Source: Kuschelorhynchus macadamiae
Taxonomy: Eukaryota; Arthropoda; Insecta; Coleoptera; Curculionidae
Assembly (NCBI GenBank): GCA_030620095.1
Contig: JAUTXW010000347.1
Location: 697,001 to 761,000 of the forward strand
DNA length: 64,000 nucleotides
Direction of reading: 5' to 3'
Shown: one piece after another, positions 23,616 through 34,343 of the stretch
Layout of the letters: every line of letters starts with the position of its first letter
Numbering within the stretch: position 1 is the stretch's first letter
Program-made: the position numbers and the translations under genes
The notes under the pieces: model-generated
Told to the model about the DNA's origin: nothing
Databases searched by the model: none
Seen by the model: only the letters and a program-made list of their open reading frames with translations

Positions 23616-24950
23616 AAAAAAGCGAGCGCTATTAGATACGAGTAGAATATCCAATTGTCATATTGTTTTTCCGTGTTAATAGCTAAAATTTAAAATATAA
23701 AAGATTTTTTTTAATTTTCAATATCCTAAATCTTAAATCCTAACCAGTTTAGAACATGTTTACGAACACATTTTTACTTTTAATATCCAAAGAATCACCA
23801 TTTAAATTCCTTTAACTGATAACACTTATATAAAAAATTGGCCCAACTCAAGTGAAGAATAAAAAAAGGCGCGAAATCATTTTATTATTTCCCCAGATTT
23901 CATCCAAAATCTAGTGATTTTCGAAACCGCAGCACGTTTTTTTGAGCGTGAGACACCCTTCGACTATTTTAATATAGTATAGGTATATTCTATAATTATT
24001 TTAATTCTCTGATAGGAAAAACTATACTAAAAATAAATTGTTAATAAAATTATTCTATCATTACGTCAAAAAACGTCCACCATAGTTCACGGTTGGTTAC
24101 CTACCGTAGAGAGAAAAATTTCCAATAAAAGAATTGCGTTGCTATGGTAACCTGTCAAAAAAAAACCAATTTTGATTGGTCAAAAAGTATTGACGTGAAA
24201 TTCTCACGCAAAAAAATTAATATTAAAGGTAACCGATAGCAATATACAATTTTCATTAAACGCCAATTTACGGGTAACAATTCTAAACTCAATAATAGTA
24301 TATTTACTTTAAATATCTTTGATCCTTTGAAAGTAGTAAATACATATTTTTGGAAGAAAGCAATTAAACGTGTCCTATTTGTCAGAGTTCTTGAGCTACA
24401 TGCTTACCGAACTGTTTAGGACAGAACCTTAAAAACACATTAATACATAGTTTTAATCCCACTCACTAGGTGTGTGTACGTATTTGTAATTTTCTTTAAA
24501 CTACGTATGAATGAAAGGAAAAACGACGGATATAAATACAAATAAAATTACGACTCGTAGGTGTATTAGCTTGGCATTCACACTTTTGTTGACATACTTT
24601 CGTTTTAATTACTTGCTGTTTATTTATATAATAAAACACATGTTTAAATTTTGATAAAAACGTAGACATGTAGTAAGTGATGCGTGTGATAATTTAGATT
24701 AATACGAAACGGATGAAAGAGAAATTTTCAATTTTTTATCACTGGCTGTATTGATTTTACAATAAATAAATCTGATAATCACAGCTTGCCTTCCGACCGG
24801 AAGGCGTAGGTTCGCGACTTTGAACGGGCACTTTTTTTAGTGATCGGTATGTCTGATCAGGTACTTTCCCGGGGTGCTTTTAGTCTTTGGGCTAATAAAA
24901 TAACGACTTTGTTCATAGACTTGCGATCTACTGCGAATAAGACTTCTTAC
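23616..24950. other. No supported gene; possible SINE trace
   Basis: AT-rich. At about 24783-24825 CTTGCCTTCCGACCGGAAGGC is followed by GGTTCGCGAC, which resembles the second half of a tRNA with a B-box and suggests a tRNA-derived SINE remnant. No matching A-box is clear, so I do not call a tRNA. Confidence 0.35.
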
Positions 24951-25579
24951 CAGTGATGCCAGACGGGTGAAACTAAAAATTCCTAGAAGAGAGCCAAAAA
25001 ATCCCCATATTTATATGAACTACACATAAACCTGGTGGGATTTTGTAGTTTTTGACATAGTATTCGCAGTGAGTTAAACGTTTATTTTTTTTTACTGTTT
25101 ATCAATATATCGATAGATATATTCCACGGTTTTGTATTCGAACAAACAAAATTACAGTTTTAACTGCTGAAATAAAGTAATGAGAATTTCAAGTGTCTAT
25201 ATACTGAACAAATGTAATACTATTCAATTAATAATTTATAAGCAACTGAAATATTATAAACAAAGGGTAGTATTAATTATTATTACAAGTGGGTTAAGAG
25301 CATCATTAAGATACGCGTATAGAAGTTGCAAAACGAGTGCGTAGCACGAGTCTTGTAACTACACAAGTATCTTAGTGAGGTTAACTCACATGTATTGTAC
25401 AACATTTTATCAGTTACAAACACCGAAATCGGGCGAGCGCAATTTCTTATTGATATATTCTTGGTCAAATAAAATTGGCTTAATAAACAAAATAAAAAAT
25501 AAAAACAATATTTCCTTTTTCCCAAGAATGTTAAAATGTCCCTTGAACCAGGGAAAAAATCCCTGATTTGGCATCACTG
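24951..25579. mobile_element. Non-autonomous hAT-like element
   Basis: It begins CAGTGATGCCAG and ends (reverse complement) CAGTGATGCCAA, short inverted ends of hAT type. Flanking 8-mers CTTCTTAC (24943-24950) and CTTCATCA (25580-25587) match at five or six positions, a decayed 8-bp target duplication. 629 bp; the internal frames have no domain. Confidence 0.6.
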
Positions 25580-25599
25580 CTTCATCATAGCTTCAAGTT

Positions 25600-25964
25600 C
25601 TGCCAAAAAATATGTTTTAATTTGGTCGGCCTCTCTGTCGGTTGGTCTGTCTGTCGGTTTGTCCGTCTGTCGGTTTGTCTGTTTGTTTGTTTGTGGCATA
25701 ACTGAAAAACTGCGTCCCGAAATTTTGGTAAAAATTAATGGTCTTCTAGGGATGACCTGGTAAAATTTTGTTAAGTATCCAGTATGGCGGAAAAAATGGC
25801 GGCCCGGAGAAATGTTAAAAAAATATGGCTAAAAAAACTAATTATCTAAATTACCCCAAATTTTGCACAAAAATAAAGTGTTGCATAGAAATGAACTGGT
25901 AATATTTTGGTCATATCCAAGGTGGCGGCTTAATAAAATATTTAAAGAATCAACGAAAGAATAG
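25600..25964 (+). repeat. Chimeric repeat family, copy 4
   Basis: A long GTCTGTCGGTTTGT-type run (about 25625-25695) is followed by units with CCAGTATGGCGGAAAAAATG and CCAAGGTGGCGGC. The copy is interrupted at 25965 by a Penelope-like terminal repeat and resumes at about 26280. Confidence 0.65.
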
Positions 25965-26225
25965 ATGTGTAGCCGACAACATCAACAGCAACTGTTGCTG
26001 TTGTCCGTCTATACTGAATGTCGGGGTTATCTTGTTACTGTTGTAAGAATAATGTCATCGTCTTCCTCAGGTTTCATATAGACATGTATATACTTTTGTC
26101 TGTTATCATAAATGCCATATTTAAAAATAGCCCTGAAGAAGACTAAATATAGAGTCGAAACGTCAGCTCTTTTTTAGGAAAAAGGGATATTTATTTCTGT
26201 CCTAAGCCAGCTACACGTCTATTCT
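25965..26225 (+). repeat. Penelope-like terminal repeat bounded by 15-bp inverted repeats
   Basis: GAATAGATGTGTAGC at about 25966-25980 is inverted as GCTACACGTCTATTC at about 26210-26224 (one mismatch). Between them lie an almost perfect palindrome (CAACAGCAA, CTG, TTGCTGTTG, about 25987-26007) and a hammerhead core. No PLE coding sequence is attached. Confidence 0.5.
26133..26164 (+). ncRNA. Hammerhead ribozyme motif
   Basis: CTGAAGA (26133-26139), stem II GACT (26141-26144) with AGTC (26153-26156), GAAA (26157-26160), CGTC (26161-26164). Stem I has three pairs after a first mismatch. Core bases are complete. Confidence 0.5.
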
Positions 26226-26279
26226 TAAATTTACTAGCATGTTAAATTTCACATTATAAAGAATCAACCTGAAAAACCT

Positions 26280-26490
26280 ACATATTTGAATAATTTCAAA
26301 TAGTGTGTATTCAAAATGGAGGAATGAACATGACGGAAAAACTGTCGGCCTTAAAAAACAGTATAAAAACTACTTATTCAATTTATCTTAAATTATGTTC
26401 TAACATCATGTGTAACACAGGTATAAACTGGTAAAATACTGGGACAATTCCAATATGGTGGAACAAAATGGCGCCCATTAAAAATGTTTG
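26280..26490 (+). repeat. Chimeric repeat family, copy 4 continued
   Basis: Units with CCAATATGGTGGAACAAAATG and GGCGCCCATTAAAAATG continue the family after the Penelope-like insert. Confidence 0.55.
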
Positions 26491-27384
26491 AAAAGACAGT
26501 ACACGAGTATTTATTTTAATAAATGACTATGTGCGATTATTTTTAACCCTGATAAGATCTCGTGGGTTCTTAACTGATCAGTAGTTTATTAAGAATATGA
26601 CATTCTCCAATTTAAACTTTAAAGCATGATTTTCTGCAAAAGAAAAAAAATCTTGGCTAAAGATTTCAAGAACTTGTTTCAACCTAAAGATAGATTCAGC
26701 CAATGAATCCTTTAGAGCAGTCATCTACAAAGTACACAAATAACTAATAATGCAAAAAAAATAAAAAATACAAAACTTATTTTTATTAAATAAATATTAT
26801 TTCAAAAAGGATTTTATAACCTTGCTGGTTTTTAACTGTTACCGTGCCTAGCATCATAATTGTCTTGACCCCTTTGAGATCAAAGACTGTAACCGTAAAA
26901 TCTAATATCAGGTGTGTCCCATCGGTGCCCATATTGCACGTGCGACGCATACAAAATGACTATTTCCGGAGTTGGGCATCGTGTTACCGACGTTTTATGT
27001 TCACCCTCAAAATCACAATTCCCCTATTAGTATATCCGAGAGGTTACTCGCTTTTACGATACGTAGAACAGCCTTTGTTTGAACGGATCGAATTTCGTGT
27101 GTTTAACTAACTTTTTATGTCTGAACTTACATTTTGTCGCTGTCAAATAACTTTTTGGCTCCCTGTTTGCCAAGACCAGAATTATTTACTGTAATGAAAA
27201 GTGGTGTAACGTTATTTGGAAATATGAGCTCTAAAGTGTAATGGAATGCTCAAAATGTTCTTCAATTTAAAAAAAAATATAATTGAATTTGATTGATGTT
27301 TTTATTGAAGAAACCTCTATGATTATCATTTTTATAAATCCGCTAATTGACTGTTTATTATTGAATCACGAGTCCGAGAGAGAG
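26490..27384. other. No supported gene
   Basis: AT-rich. The 88-codon plus frame at 26844-27110 lies in a less AT-rich patch (26840-27090) but shows no domain, signal peptide or codon pattern that I can interpret. Confidence 0.4.
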
Positions 27385-27720
27385 ACTAGACTGTGAATAG
27401 AAAACCAAAATATACCGACAGATATTTAAATGCAAGATTGCATCATCACCCAGCACAAATTCAAGATGTGGCCAATACGAACTTAATAACATATCTAGTG
27501 CTAAAAGAGAAATGGCTACACAAAACGCACTATAAAGAAAGCTGTTAATGCACAGGGTTCCCGAACAACGTAGAACAAAAATTATGAACCGGGAAGACAA
27601 CAATTCCAATCCAATTTCTAGGGATGTATGAGAGGTTGCCAATATAAATCATTATAAAACTAGAATAATCCGAGAAGCCAAGAAATTAAAAAACAAGTTG
27701 ATTTAAATAAAATGTATGTA
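27385..27720 (+). pseudogene. PLE fragment, RT-to-endonuclease linker
   Basis: The plus strand reads RKPKYTDRYLNA, then HHHPAQIQDVANT. This is the Penelope block in which FYRKPTxTDRYL and HHPxQ follow the RT. After stops it continues with GFPN and FLGMYERL-type residues. It is decayed and truncated at both ends. The 94-codon minus frame at 27358-27642 is its antisense. Confidence 0.55.
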
Positions 27721-28610
27721 ACACAATAATCGACAAATTTAAAATCACAAAAAATCAAGCGCAATAACATCAGCAACATCCGGAAAACATAAATAACGAC
27801 CAGCGGCCGCTCAGATCAGTGGCGGCTTGTCATAAGGGGCCGAAGGGCCGTGGCACTACCACCAAATATGCCGACCACTGAAATTTTTTTTTTTAATAGT
27901 TTTAATTTCAATAATTTTCGAATCAAATGACTAAACAATAATGCATAAATTATTTCTTATTATGTAGTTTGGTCCCGACGAAAAAAACACACTGCCGCCG
28001 TGCCGTGGTCGGCTGTCCGACTGTCCGAGCCTTACAGTAAGAATTCCTCTAAGGTCCGAGCACATCGCTAAACGGCCCTGCTAGGAATATATTGGAAAAG
28101 ATTACGAGAGATCACGCTGTGCATGCAGAAATCACTGTAAAAATTCGTATAAACGGGGCCGCCTGATTGAGCGGCTCGGTAAGGTTTTGCATATTTTATT
28201 TTAGTGAGATGTTGGCGTTTCGCGTAATTGCATCGCGGCGGGTAGGTACAGGGTGTTCCAGCGAGGACTGAACAGGGACCTATTTTCGACCTTCCTTGTA
28301 TTTTGGAAAAATTCAAAATAGCCAATCGATGTATTTTTTCTTGTAGAATCCAAAAATGTCATCGAAAAAATATTTGAACCAGAAACAAAAGAGTTACGCT
28401 ATGCATCAGGTGTTTTTTAAATGGAATGTATCGTTTTTTATACGATTTTTGGAAAGAGTGATTTTTTTTATGTCCGTTCTGATTAAAAGATTTGATTTTG
28501 CGATAGCTGTTTATATTACATTTTAATGTTTTACAAACTAAAATTTTAGCTTCACCTGTTTAAAATATACGATAGGTTGGTATAGGTGATCAAGGTAAAA
28601 TGACGTTTGA

Positions 28611-28853
28611 ATGCTTCAACTAAAAAATATATATTTGACTCTGATCGAAATGAAATACTCTTTGGACGAGAGACTACAGATTGTTATGCTATTTTACAAG
28701 TGCCAAGAAAATGCAAGAGAAGCAAGAAGAAGATTTATTGCAAATTTTCATAGAAATATATCCATCAATACAATTCTAAGGATAAAAAACCTATTTGAGG
28801 AAAATAAAACTTTACATGATAGAAAAAGAAATTCAATAAAAAATAATTATTAA
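28611..28853 (+). pseudogene. Mariner-type transposase N-terminus (helix-turn-helix)
   Basis: MKYSLDERLQIVMLFYKC, then REARRRF and INTILRIKNLFEE, TLHDRKR: the first DNA-binding helix-turn-helix and linker of a Tc1/mariner transposase. The frame stops after RKR, where the sequence leaves homology. The catalytic domain lies next to it in inverted orientation. Confidence 0.6.
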
Positions 28854-28870
28854 ATAATAAAATAAAACTA

Positions 28871-29766
28871 CTAATAACATAAGTTTTCAATGTGACCGCC
28901 GTTTTTCTCGAAACAACATCGATAACCCCTTTGTAGCCTTTCTAAACTTGCTGTTACAATATGATTTTCCTGGTTAAGGCGGTTTATTTCATCGACAATT
29001 TTTCCCATGATCTCTTGAATATTTTCGTTTCGTTGTCTGTATACGACGTTCTTCAAATGGCCCCAAAGAAATGTATCCAAACTGAGAGGTCGGGGCTATT
29101 GGGCGGCCAAGCATATGTTCCATTTCGCCCTATCCATTCGTTATGGCGCCGATTTAAAAATTGAACCACATCATGCACGGCATGAGGAGGCGCCCCATCA
29201 TGTTGCCAAATTAAATTCTGATATTCTGCCAATGGTAAGTCTTCCAAAAAATTTTCAATTTCGTTTTCTAAAAACTCATAATATCTTTGCCCATTTAAAG
29301 TCCCGATAAAAAAAATTGGTCCCAAAATTTTATTGTTTTTTATCCCACACCAAACATGAATAGAATTCCTCCCTTGAAATTTAATAGTCTGGAACTTTTT
29401 TGGATTTTCAACGGCCCAGTAGTGACTATTATGTCTGTTGAATACTCCCGATGTTGTGAAAGTAGCTTCGTCGGTCCACACAATATTTTTGAATAAATCA
29501 GGGTCTTCGTTTTCTTGCCGAATTACCATTTGAGAAACAAATTGGAAGCGAAGTTCTTTTTGTGCCGGTGTTAGGTGCTGAAGTGGAAGGATACGAAAAG
29601 GCCTAAATTTATGAATTTTCAGAGTCCTGTGAACAGTCCCTCGGGTAACTATTTTGCGCCTTACTCGGCCTGGTCTCGATTTCTTCTTCTTTGTATATTT
29701 CTTTTTCTATCATGTAAAGTTTTATTTTCCTCAAATAGGTTTTTTATCCTTAGAATTGTATTGATG
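28871..29766 (-). pseudogene. Mariner-type transposase, catalytic domain
   Basis: The minus strand gives TLHDRKR, then VTRGTVHRTLKIHKFRP (about 29640), then the 158-residue frame (29053-29529) with VWTDEATF (first Asp), WQHDGAPPHA (second Asp) and NSPDLS. A 1-nt deletion after SPDLSV moves the rest (DTFLWGHLKN, 28871-29080) to another frame. It contains the third Asp, about 40 residues after the second. It would have cut and pasted the element by a DDD mechanism; dead in this copy. Confidence 0.75.
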
Positions 29767-29772
29767 AAATTC

Positions 29773-30410
29773 TATATGAACTTTCAGAATACGAAGATGA
29801 AAATGTTCCTAAAAAATGCGACGTTACCCTCGTTCAGATCTATCTATTTCAACGAATAAAAAAACTCAAGCCTTGGAAGTTTGCGATTCCATAATACAAC
29901 AGGCTCGGTTTACTTTTACAGGACATCTGACAGTTACCGCATTATTTATGAAAGAACATTTTATCGAATACCAAAAAAAAATTTCCGACAAATTGCTCTC
30001 TGATACAGTTATATCCATTTTTAGAGAAAAATCGTCTAAAAAGAGAACTGCAAGTACTTTATGAAAGACAAGAATTCGAAACCATTTCTGAAGCCAGGTT
30101 TCACAGGAAGATATGAGGTGTACTTTTCAAGAAACTATTAAGTTATTAGAAGTTTTAGTGACAACACCTACGTCAACCTCTGAACCTGAAAGATGCTTCT
30201 CTATGTTAAAAAGACTAAAAACTTTTTTGCGCAACTCTATGAAAGAAGAAAGACTAAGTGCCTTGGGAATGTTATCAGCTGAAAAAGTGTTTCTTAATAA
30301 TATTGAAGACTTTAATAAACGAATCATTGACCTTTTCGCCAGTAAGGCAGAACGAAGACTAGATTTCAAATACCGCAGTTCAGTGTTAAATATTCTTCCT
30401 TTTACTGTAT
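29773..30410 (+). pseudogene. hAT transposase C-terminal part (ZMYM1-like)
   Basis: Two plus frames: 29816-30064 with QALEVCDSIIQQ and FTFTGHL; 30113-30538 with FQETIKLLEVLVTTPTSTSE, PERCFSMLKRLKTFLRNSM and RLSALGMLSAEK. The latter is the hAT dimerisation region, here uninterrupted for about 100 codons. Linking sequence (LYERQEFETISEA) is in a third frame. The N-terminal zinc-finger and first catalytic parts are missing, replaced by the mariner insertion. The last residues (after about 30410) run into unrelated sequence. Confidence 0.75.
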
Positions 30411-30957
30411 TTAGTTTTGGAGTGTATTACTTAATCATTACGACAAATTATTCTGGTAAGTTTTTATCGAGGTTTTTATGTTGTTTATTATTTTATAGTC
30501 AAAGTCAAAGTCAAAATATGCTTTATTGTCTAAAGTAAAAAGTACTCAATGACAAAGCTATAAAAATAAATATGTTAACAATCAAAATAATAAATAAATG
30601 ACTGGGCAAGAAAGAATTTGAGACAAGTATGATTAAATCACTGCAAAAAAGCCCAAAGTCAAATTCCTCAATAAAAGAAAATAATTATACTACATTAGTA
30701 AAAAACTGCACAAAACAAAAAAAAATTAAAAAAAGAAAAAAAAAATATATCACATCACATTGCAACAATGATTATCAGTCATAATATATAACAACATAAT
30801 ACACAAGATTAAAAATTCAATAAACAGATTCATCCATACTATATCCTGTCCAACAAGTAAAAAAAAAGAAACTAAAATAACATACTTAATACACTTAACA
30901 TATGCAAGTCCTAAAGTATAATTATTAGTACAAAATATACACATATCATAAGAAGCA

Positions 30958-32823
30958 TTAATTAAAATTCTTAGATAGAAATTCTTCAACACTATAAAAA
31001 GCCTCAGAGATCATTAGATTCTTAACCCTAATTCTAAACAATCTGTAATTACTGATGCTTCGAATACTGACTGGGAGGTTATTAAACATCTTTTTCGAGG
31101 TATAAAAAATAGAATTTTTAGTTAGAGCTGATGAAGGTATAGGTAGACCAATATTGAAAGAGCTGCGGGTGCCCACCAAAGACAAGGTATGAATTCTGTC
31201 CAAATACTTTTTGTGCATCAGGCATACTGACTCCAATATAAACAGACCTGCTAAAGTCAGAATTTTTGTTGATTTAAATACAGGCTTACATGAATCACGA
31301 GGTTTCATGCAGTACAAGTATCTTATAGAACGCTTCTGCAGGACGAAAATCGACCGAAATAAGTTATTGCAGCAAGAGCCCCAAAAACATATTCCGTATC
31401 TTAAATGTGCCTCGATAACTGAAAAATAGACATTCCTTGCCACTGTTTCGTTTAATTCATTTCTGACTGTACGAACGGCATAACATCCAGAACTCAATGT
31501 TTTGTACAAGTTATTAATATGTACCTCAAATTTCAATTTATTGTCTATAAACAACCCTAAGAATTTGTTTTCTGTCATGTTTTTCATAGTCTGACCATCA
31601 AACAAAATTTCATTTATGTGGCATTTAAAATTTAAAATGTTGGTTTTTGCCACATTAAATGACAGATGATTCGCTTTGCACCATTCTTGTATGTTACGCA
31701 GGTCAGACCTCACCATATCATTTAGAATGTCGGGATTCTTGTGATGCCATAAAATTGTGGTATCATCGGCAAATGAGGTGCACTGTCCGTGGCGAATGAA
31801 GGAAGGCAGGTCATTAACATATATCAAAAACAAAAGCGGTCCAAGAACAGATCCTTGAGGCACACCCGCGGTTATCCCAAGTTTAGATGACAGTTCCCCC
31901 TGAAAACGGACATTCTGATGACGGTCACTAAGGTATGATGTAAGCCACTCCAAAAATGCGCCCCTAAAACCATACAGTTCAAGCTTCCTCAGTAGTATCC
32001 TGTGACAGACACAGTCAAAGGCCTTCGTCAAATCACAGAACACCGCCGAAGCCACCTCTCCCTCATTGAGACACAGATACAATTCTTCCATAAAATGAAA
32101 CATAGCATCATCAATGTTTCTGGAGAACCGAAAACCATACTGTGCATCGGAAAGCAGTTTGTGTTTATCCAAAAAAGCAAGCATTCTAGTTTTTACTGCT
32201 TTTTCCACAATCTTGCTGAGTGTAGGTAGTAAAGAAATTGGCCTAAAATTAGAGGGTAGGTCTTTGTCACCTCCTTTGAATAAAGGAATGACAGTGGCCA
32301 TTTTGAGGAGAGAAGGGAAAGTTCCATTTTGAATACTCAAATTGATAGCATCTGCAAGAGTTTCCAATGCAGAGTTGGGGATGTTCTGGAAAATTTTGAT
32401 TGAAATTTCATCCCAACCTGAGGAGTTTTTATGTTTTATGTCTTGAAGAATGGCTCTCAACTCATTTTGACTAACAGGTGTAAAATAGAATGCCTGAGAT
32501 ACAGACACATGCTTGAGAAAGGATAAGGGGTCGATGGAGTCCTCAGTAAGATTACTACTCAATTGTAGTGCAATAGTACAATAAAAATGATTCAATTCAT
32601 CTGCCCTTAAATTAGTTTTAATCAAATGACCAGATTTCTTGCCTCGCAGCTCATTAACTATATTCCAGATTTCCCTTTGTTTATTTCCTGCGGTATTAAC
32701 TCGATTATAGTAGTAAAGTTGTTTAACAACTTTAATGGTTTTTCGATAGATGTTTCTGTATCTATTAAAATGACTAATAAAAGCAGTGTTGTTCAAAAAA
32801 TATTTTCTTAACAATGAAGACAT
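30958..32823 (-). CDS. LINE reverse transcriptase ORF2 (C-terminal 621 residues)
   Basis: Uninterrupted 621-codon frame. RT blocks in order: ATVIPLFKGGDKDLPSNFRP (residues 175-194), SLLPTLSKIVEK, QYGFRFSRNIDDA (228-240), CDLTKAFDCV (263-272), GVPQGSVLGPLLFLIYVNDL (320-339), FADDTTIL (351-358). The Asp pair is intact, as is the Asp of the first palm motif. The post-RT segment contains LRYGICFWG and LQKRSIRYL, as in CR1/L2/Daphne-type elements. The first Met used here is internal: the true protein begins upstream in the endonuclease frame and is separated from it by a 1- or 2-nt indel near 32820. The element would copy its own RNA by target-primed reverse transcription. Confidence 0.8.
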   Translation of the reverse strand: MSSLLRKYFLNNTAFISHFNRYRNIYRKTIKVVKQLYYYNRVNTAGNKQREIWNIVNELRGKKSGHLIKTNLRADELNHFYCTIALQLSSNLTEDSIDPLSFLKHVSVSQAFYFTPVSQNELRAILQDIKHKNSSGWDEISIKIFQNIPNSALETLADAINLSIQNGTFPSLLKMATVIPLFKGGDKDLPSNFRPISLLPTLSKIVEKAVKTRMLAFLDKHKLLSDAQYGFRFSRNIDDAMFHFMEELYLCLNEGEVASAVFCDLTKAFDCVCHRILLRKLELYGFRGAFLEWLTSYLSDRHQNVRFQGELSSKLGITAGVPQGSVLGPLLFLIYVNDLPSFIRHGQCTSFADDTTILWHHKNPDILNDMVRSDLRNIQEWCKANHLSFNVAKTNILNFKCHINEILFDGQTMKNMTENKFLGLFIDNKLKFEVHINNLYKTLSSGCYAVRTVRNELNETVARNVYFSVIEAHLRYGICFWGSCCNNLFRSIFVLQKRSIRYLYCMKPRDSCKPVFKSTKILTLAGLFILESVCLMHKKYLDRIHTLSLVGTRSSFNIGLPIPSSALTKNSIFYTSKKMFNNLPVSIRSISNYRLFRIRVKNLMISEAFYSVEEFLSKNFN

Positions 32824-33525
32824 CTCATGTTTTTAGATGAGACTTTCAATCCTTTAGTGATCCAAGGTTTTTTAACTTTATGTTTGATGTTTACTACAGG
32901 AAAAGACATATTAAATATTTCAGCGATTTTAGCATGATAAGCCTCAAGAGGATTTTCTATTTGAAGAATACTGTTCCAGTAATAGGCTGAGCATAGATGT
33001 GAAAATTTTCTATAATTATTCCCTGTCAGCAGACGACCATATTTTTTAGAAGTTTTACCTTTAGATGTGTCAGTGGCTTTGTGCACAAAATGGCACAACA
33101 CAACCTCATGATCAGACAAACCAGCATTCACAACCTGACAAAGTACATTAAAATTTGAGCAAATATAGTCTAGTAATGTTTGTGAGCACAGACTTAAGCG
33201 AGTGGGAAAGTGTACCTGCATTTTCAACTCATAACAGTTAAACAGATTAATTAATTGTAAAGAATTATTACTACTGACCAAGAAATCAACATTCAGGTCA
33301 CCACCCAAAAAGACCTGACTTTTGTGAGGAATTTGACTCAACAAAAAATCAAGCCTCTTTAAAAATTCAATAATATTACCTGATGGTGCTCGATATATAC
33401 ATAAAAAATAAATATTACAACTACTGGACGTGATTACACTAAATTCAAAAACTTGATCAGTTATGAGATAATCATAGTTATTAATTACATGAAAGTCGGT
33501 TTTATTCTTAAAATATTATAAAAAT
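32808..33525 (-). pseudogene. LINE endonuclease domain, 5'-truncated
   Basis: The minus strand reads NIYFLCIYRAPSGN (about 33410), SQVFLGGDLNVDFL (33310), LLDYICSN (33170) and LSDHEVVLCHF (33115). These are the C-terminal catalytic blocks of an exonuclease/endonuclease/phosphatase domain, including the SDH motif. The N-terminal Glu-containing blocks are lost by 5' truncation near 33525. The frame runs into KPWITKGLKVSSK and then slips relative to the RT frame at about 32820. Confidence 0.75.
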
Positions 33526-33741
33526 GGTATATATGCACACGTTGTCGCATACGTAGAAATACCTAAAAAAATTCACCTCAACACAAGAATGAAATAATCG
33601 ATTTGATTTACAAACACATATGTAACTAGACATAAAAGGCGAATAAATTATCTCAAGGAACTCAAGATTATTATTACATTTTTTATAATGTTTAATTTTT
33701 TACTAATTTAGCAAGTAGTATAAATGGTATTTAATGTCAGG

Positions 33742-33901
33742 ACCAAACTACGTAATAAGAAATAATTTATGCGTTATTGTTTAGTCATTTGATCCGAAAA
33801 TTATTGAAATTAAAACTATTAAAAAAAATAATATTTTCAGTGGTCGGCATATTTGGTGGTAGTGCCACAGCCCTTCGGCCCCTTATCACAAGACGCCACT
33901 G
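33742..33901 (-). repeat. Right inverted end of the hAT element
   Basis: Inverted copy of 27817-27976. Both contain GTGGTAGTGCCAC-type and GTCATTTGATYCGAAAATTATTG-type blocks and an A/T run of slightly different length. Confidence 0.8.
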
Positions 33902-34343
33902 CATCTGCCAAAAAAAAAATCCCCATCATTTCATTTTCAAATACGGTACCTACGTTTTATTGAGGTAATTAAAAAAATATTTTCAATATAACTTCGGAAC
34001 TGCTTAAAATTTTTAGATACGGGTTTCACAGTTTCTTGCAACTTTTAATGTCGTAGTTTATTTTAGAGAAATATTTTTCTTTCGTGTGCCGCACTTCTAT
34101 ATCTCTTTTGTGTTGCAAAAACGGCGAACTTTCGAATTTTAAAATGATTTAATTTTGATTTTTGTTGATCGATAAATACCTATAAATATATTTTTTCTTG
34201 AGTTCTGTCATTAACGGTTCCTGGGCTACTGCCTACGTCCACTATTATTGGACCACCCAGTATAGTGATACACGATTTACAAGTCCAGATTTTACAAGGG
34301 CAGCCAGCATCAGATCCAGTGAAGGAGATTTACTAAAATTTTA

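Larger units (their letters stand above)
28248..29770. mobile_element. Rearranged Tc1/mariner-type element inside the hAT
   Basis: The left end ACAGGGTGTTCCAGCGAG (28248) is of mariner-end type. Inside, the transposase N-terminus is on the plus strand and the catalytic domain on the minus strand. A roughly 70-bp segment is present in both orientations (28773-28842 and 29697-29766). No matching right terminal repeat is visible, so the right boundary is estimated. Confidence 0.6.
30490..33525 (-). mobile_element. Non-LTR retrotransposon (CR1/L2-like), 5'-truncated, nearly readable
   Basis: Minus-strand order: truncated apurinic-type endonuclease (33525-32820), reverse transcriptase and C-terminal segment (32823-30958), 3' UTR, and a 3' tail of repeated TTTGAC units (plus-strand TCAAAGTCAAAGTC at about 30498-30513) instead of poly-A. 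Such short tandem 3' tails are characteristic of CR1/L2-type LINEs. It is inserted into the hAT element. A clear target duplication was not found. Confidence 0.75.
27817..33901 (+). mobile_element. hAT element with about 160-bp inverted ends, carrying nested insertions
   Basis: The left end CAGTGGCGGCTTGTCATAAG (27817) and the right end (33901, reverse complement CAGTGGCGTCTTGTGATAAG) are inverted copies over about 160 bp (27817-27976 and 33742-33901), long for hAT. Internal hAT transposase codons on the plus strand (29773-30410) support the assignment. A rearranged mariner (28248 to about 29770) and a LINE (30490-33525) interrupt it. Flanking 8-mers GCTCAGAT and CATCTGCC do not match, so no target duplication survives, or one end has been replaced. 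Confidence 0.7.

Noticed and set aside
24783..24825. tRNA gene
   Set aside because: Only a B-box-like GGTTCGCGAC and one short stem are present; no acceptor stem or A-box. At most a SINE trace.
26844..27110. 88-codon plus ORF as a host gene
   Set aside because: No domain, no splice pattern, no similarity that I recognise; only moderately different base composition.
27358..27642. 94-codon hydrophobic minus-strand ORF, possible membrane protein
   Set aside because: The opposite strand carries recognisable Penelope blocks (TDRYLNA, HHHPAQ), so this is a shadow.
29575..29859. 94-codon plus-strand ORF
   Set aside because: Antisense to the mariner transposase N-terminal part; only its last codons overlap hAT coding sequence in another frame.
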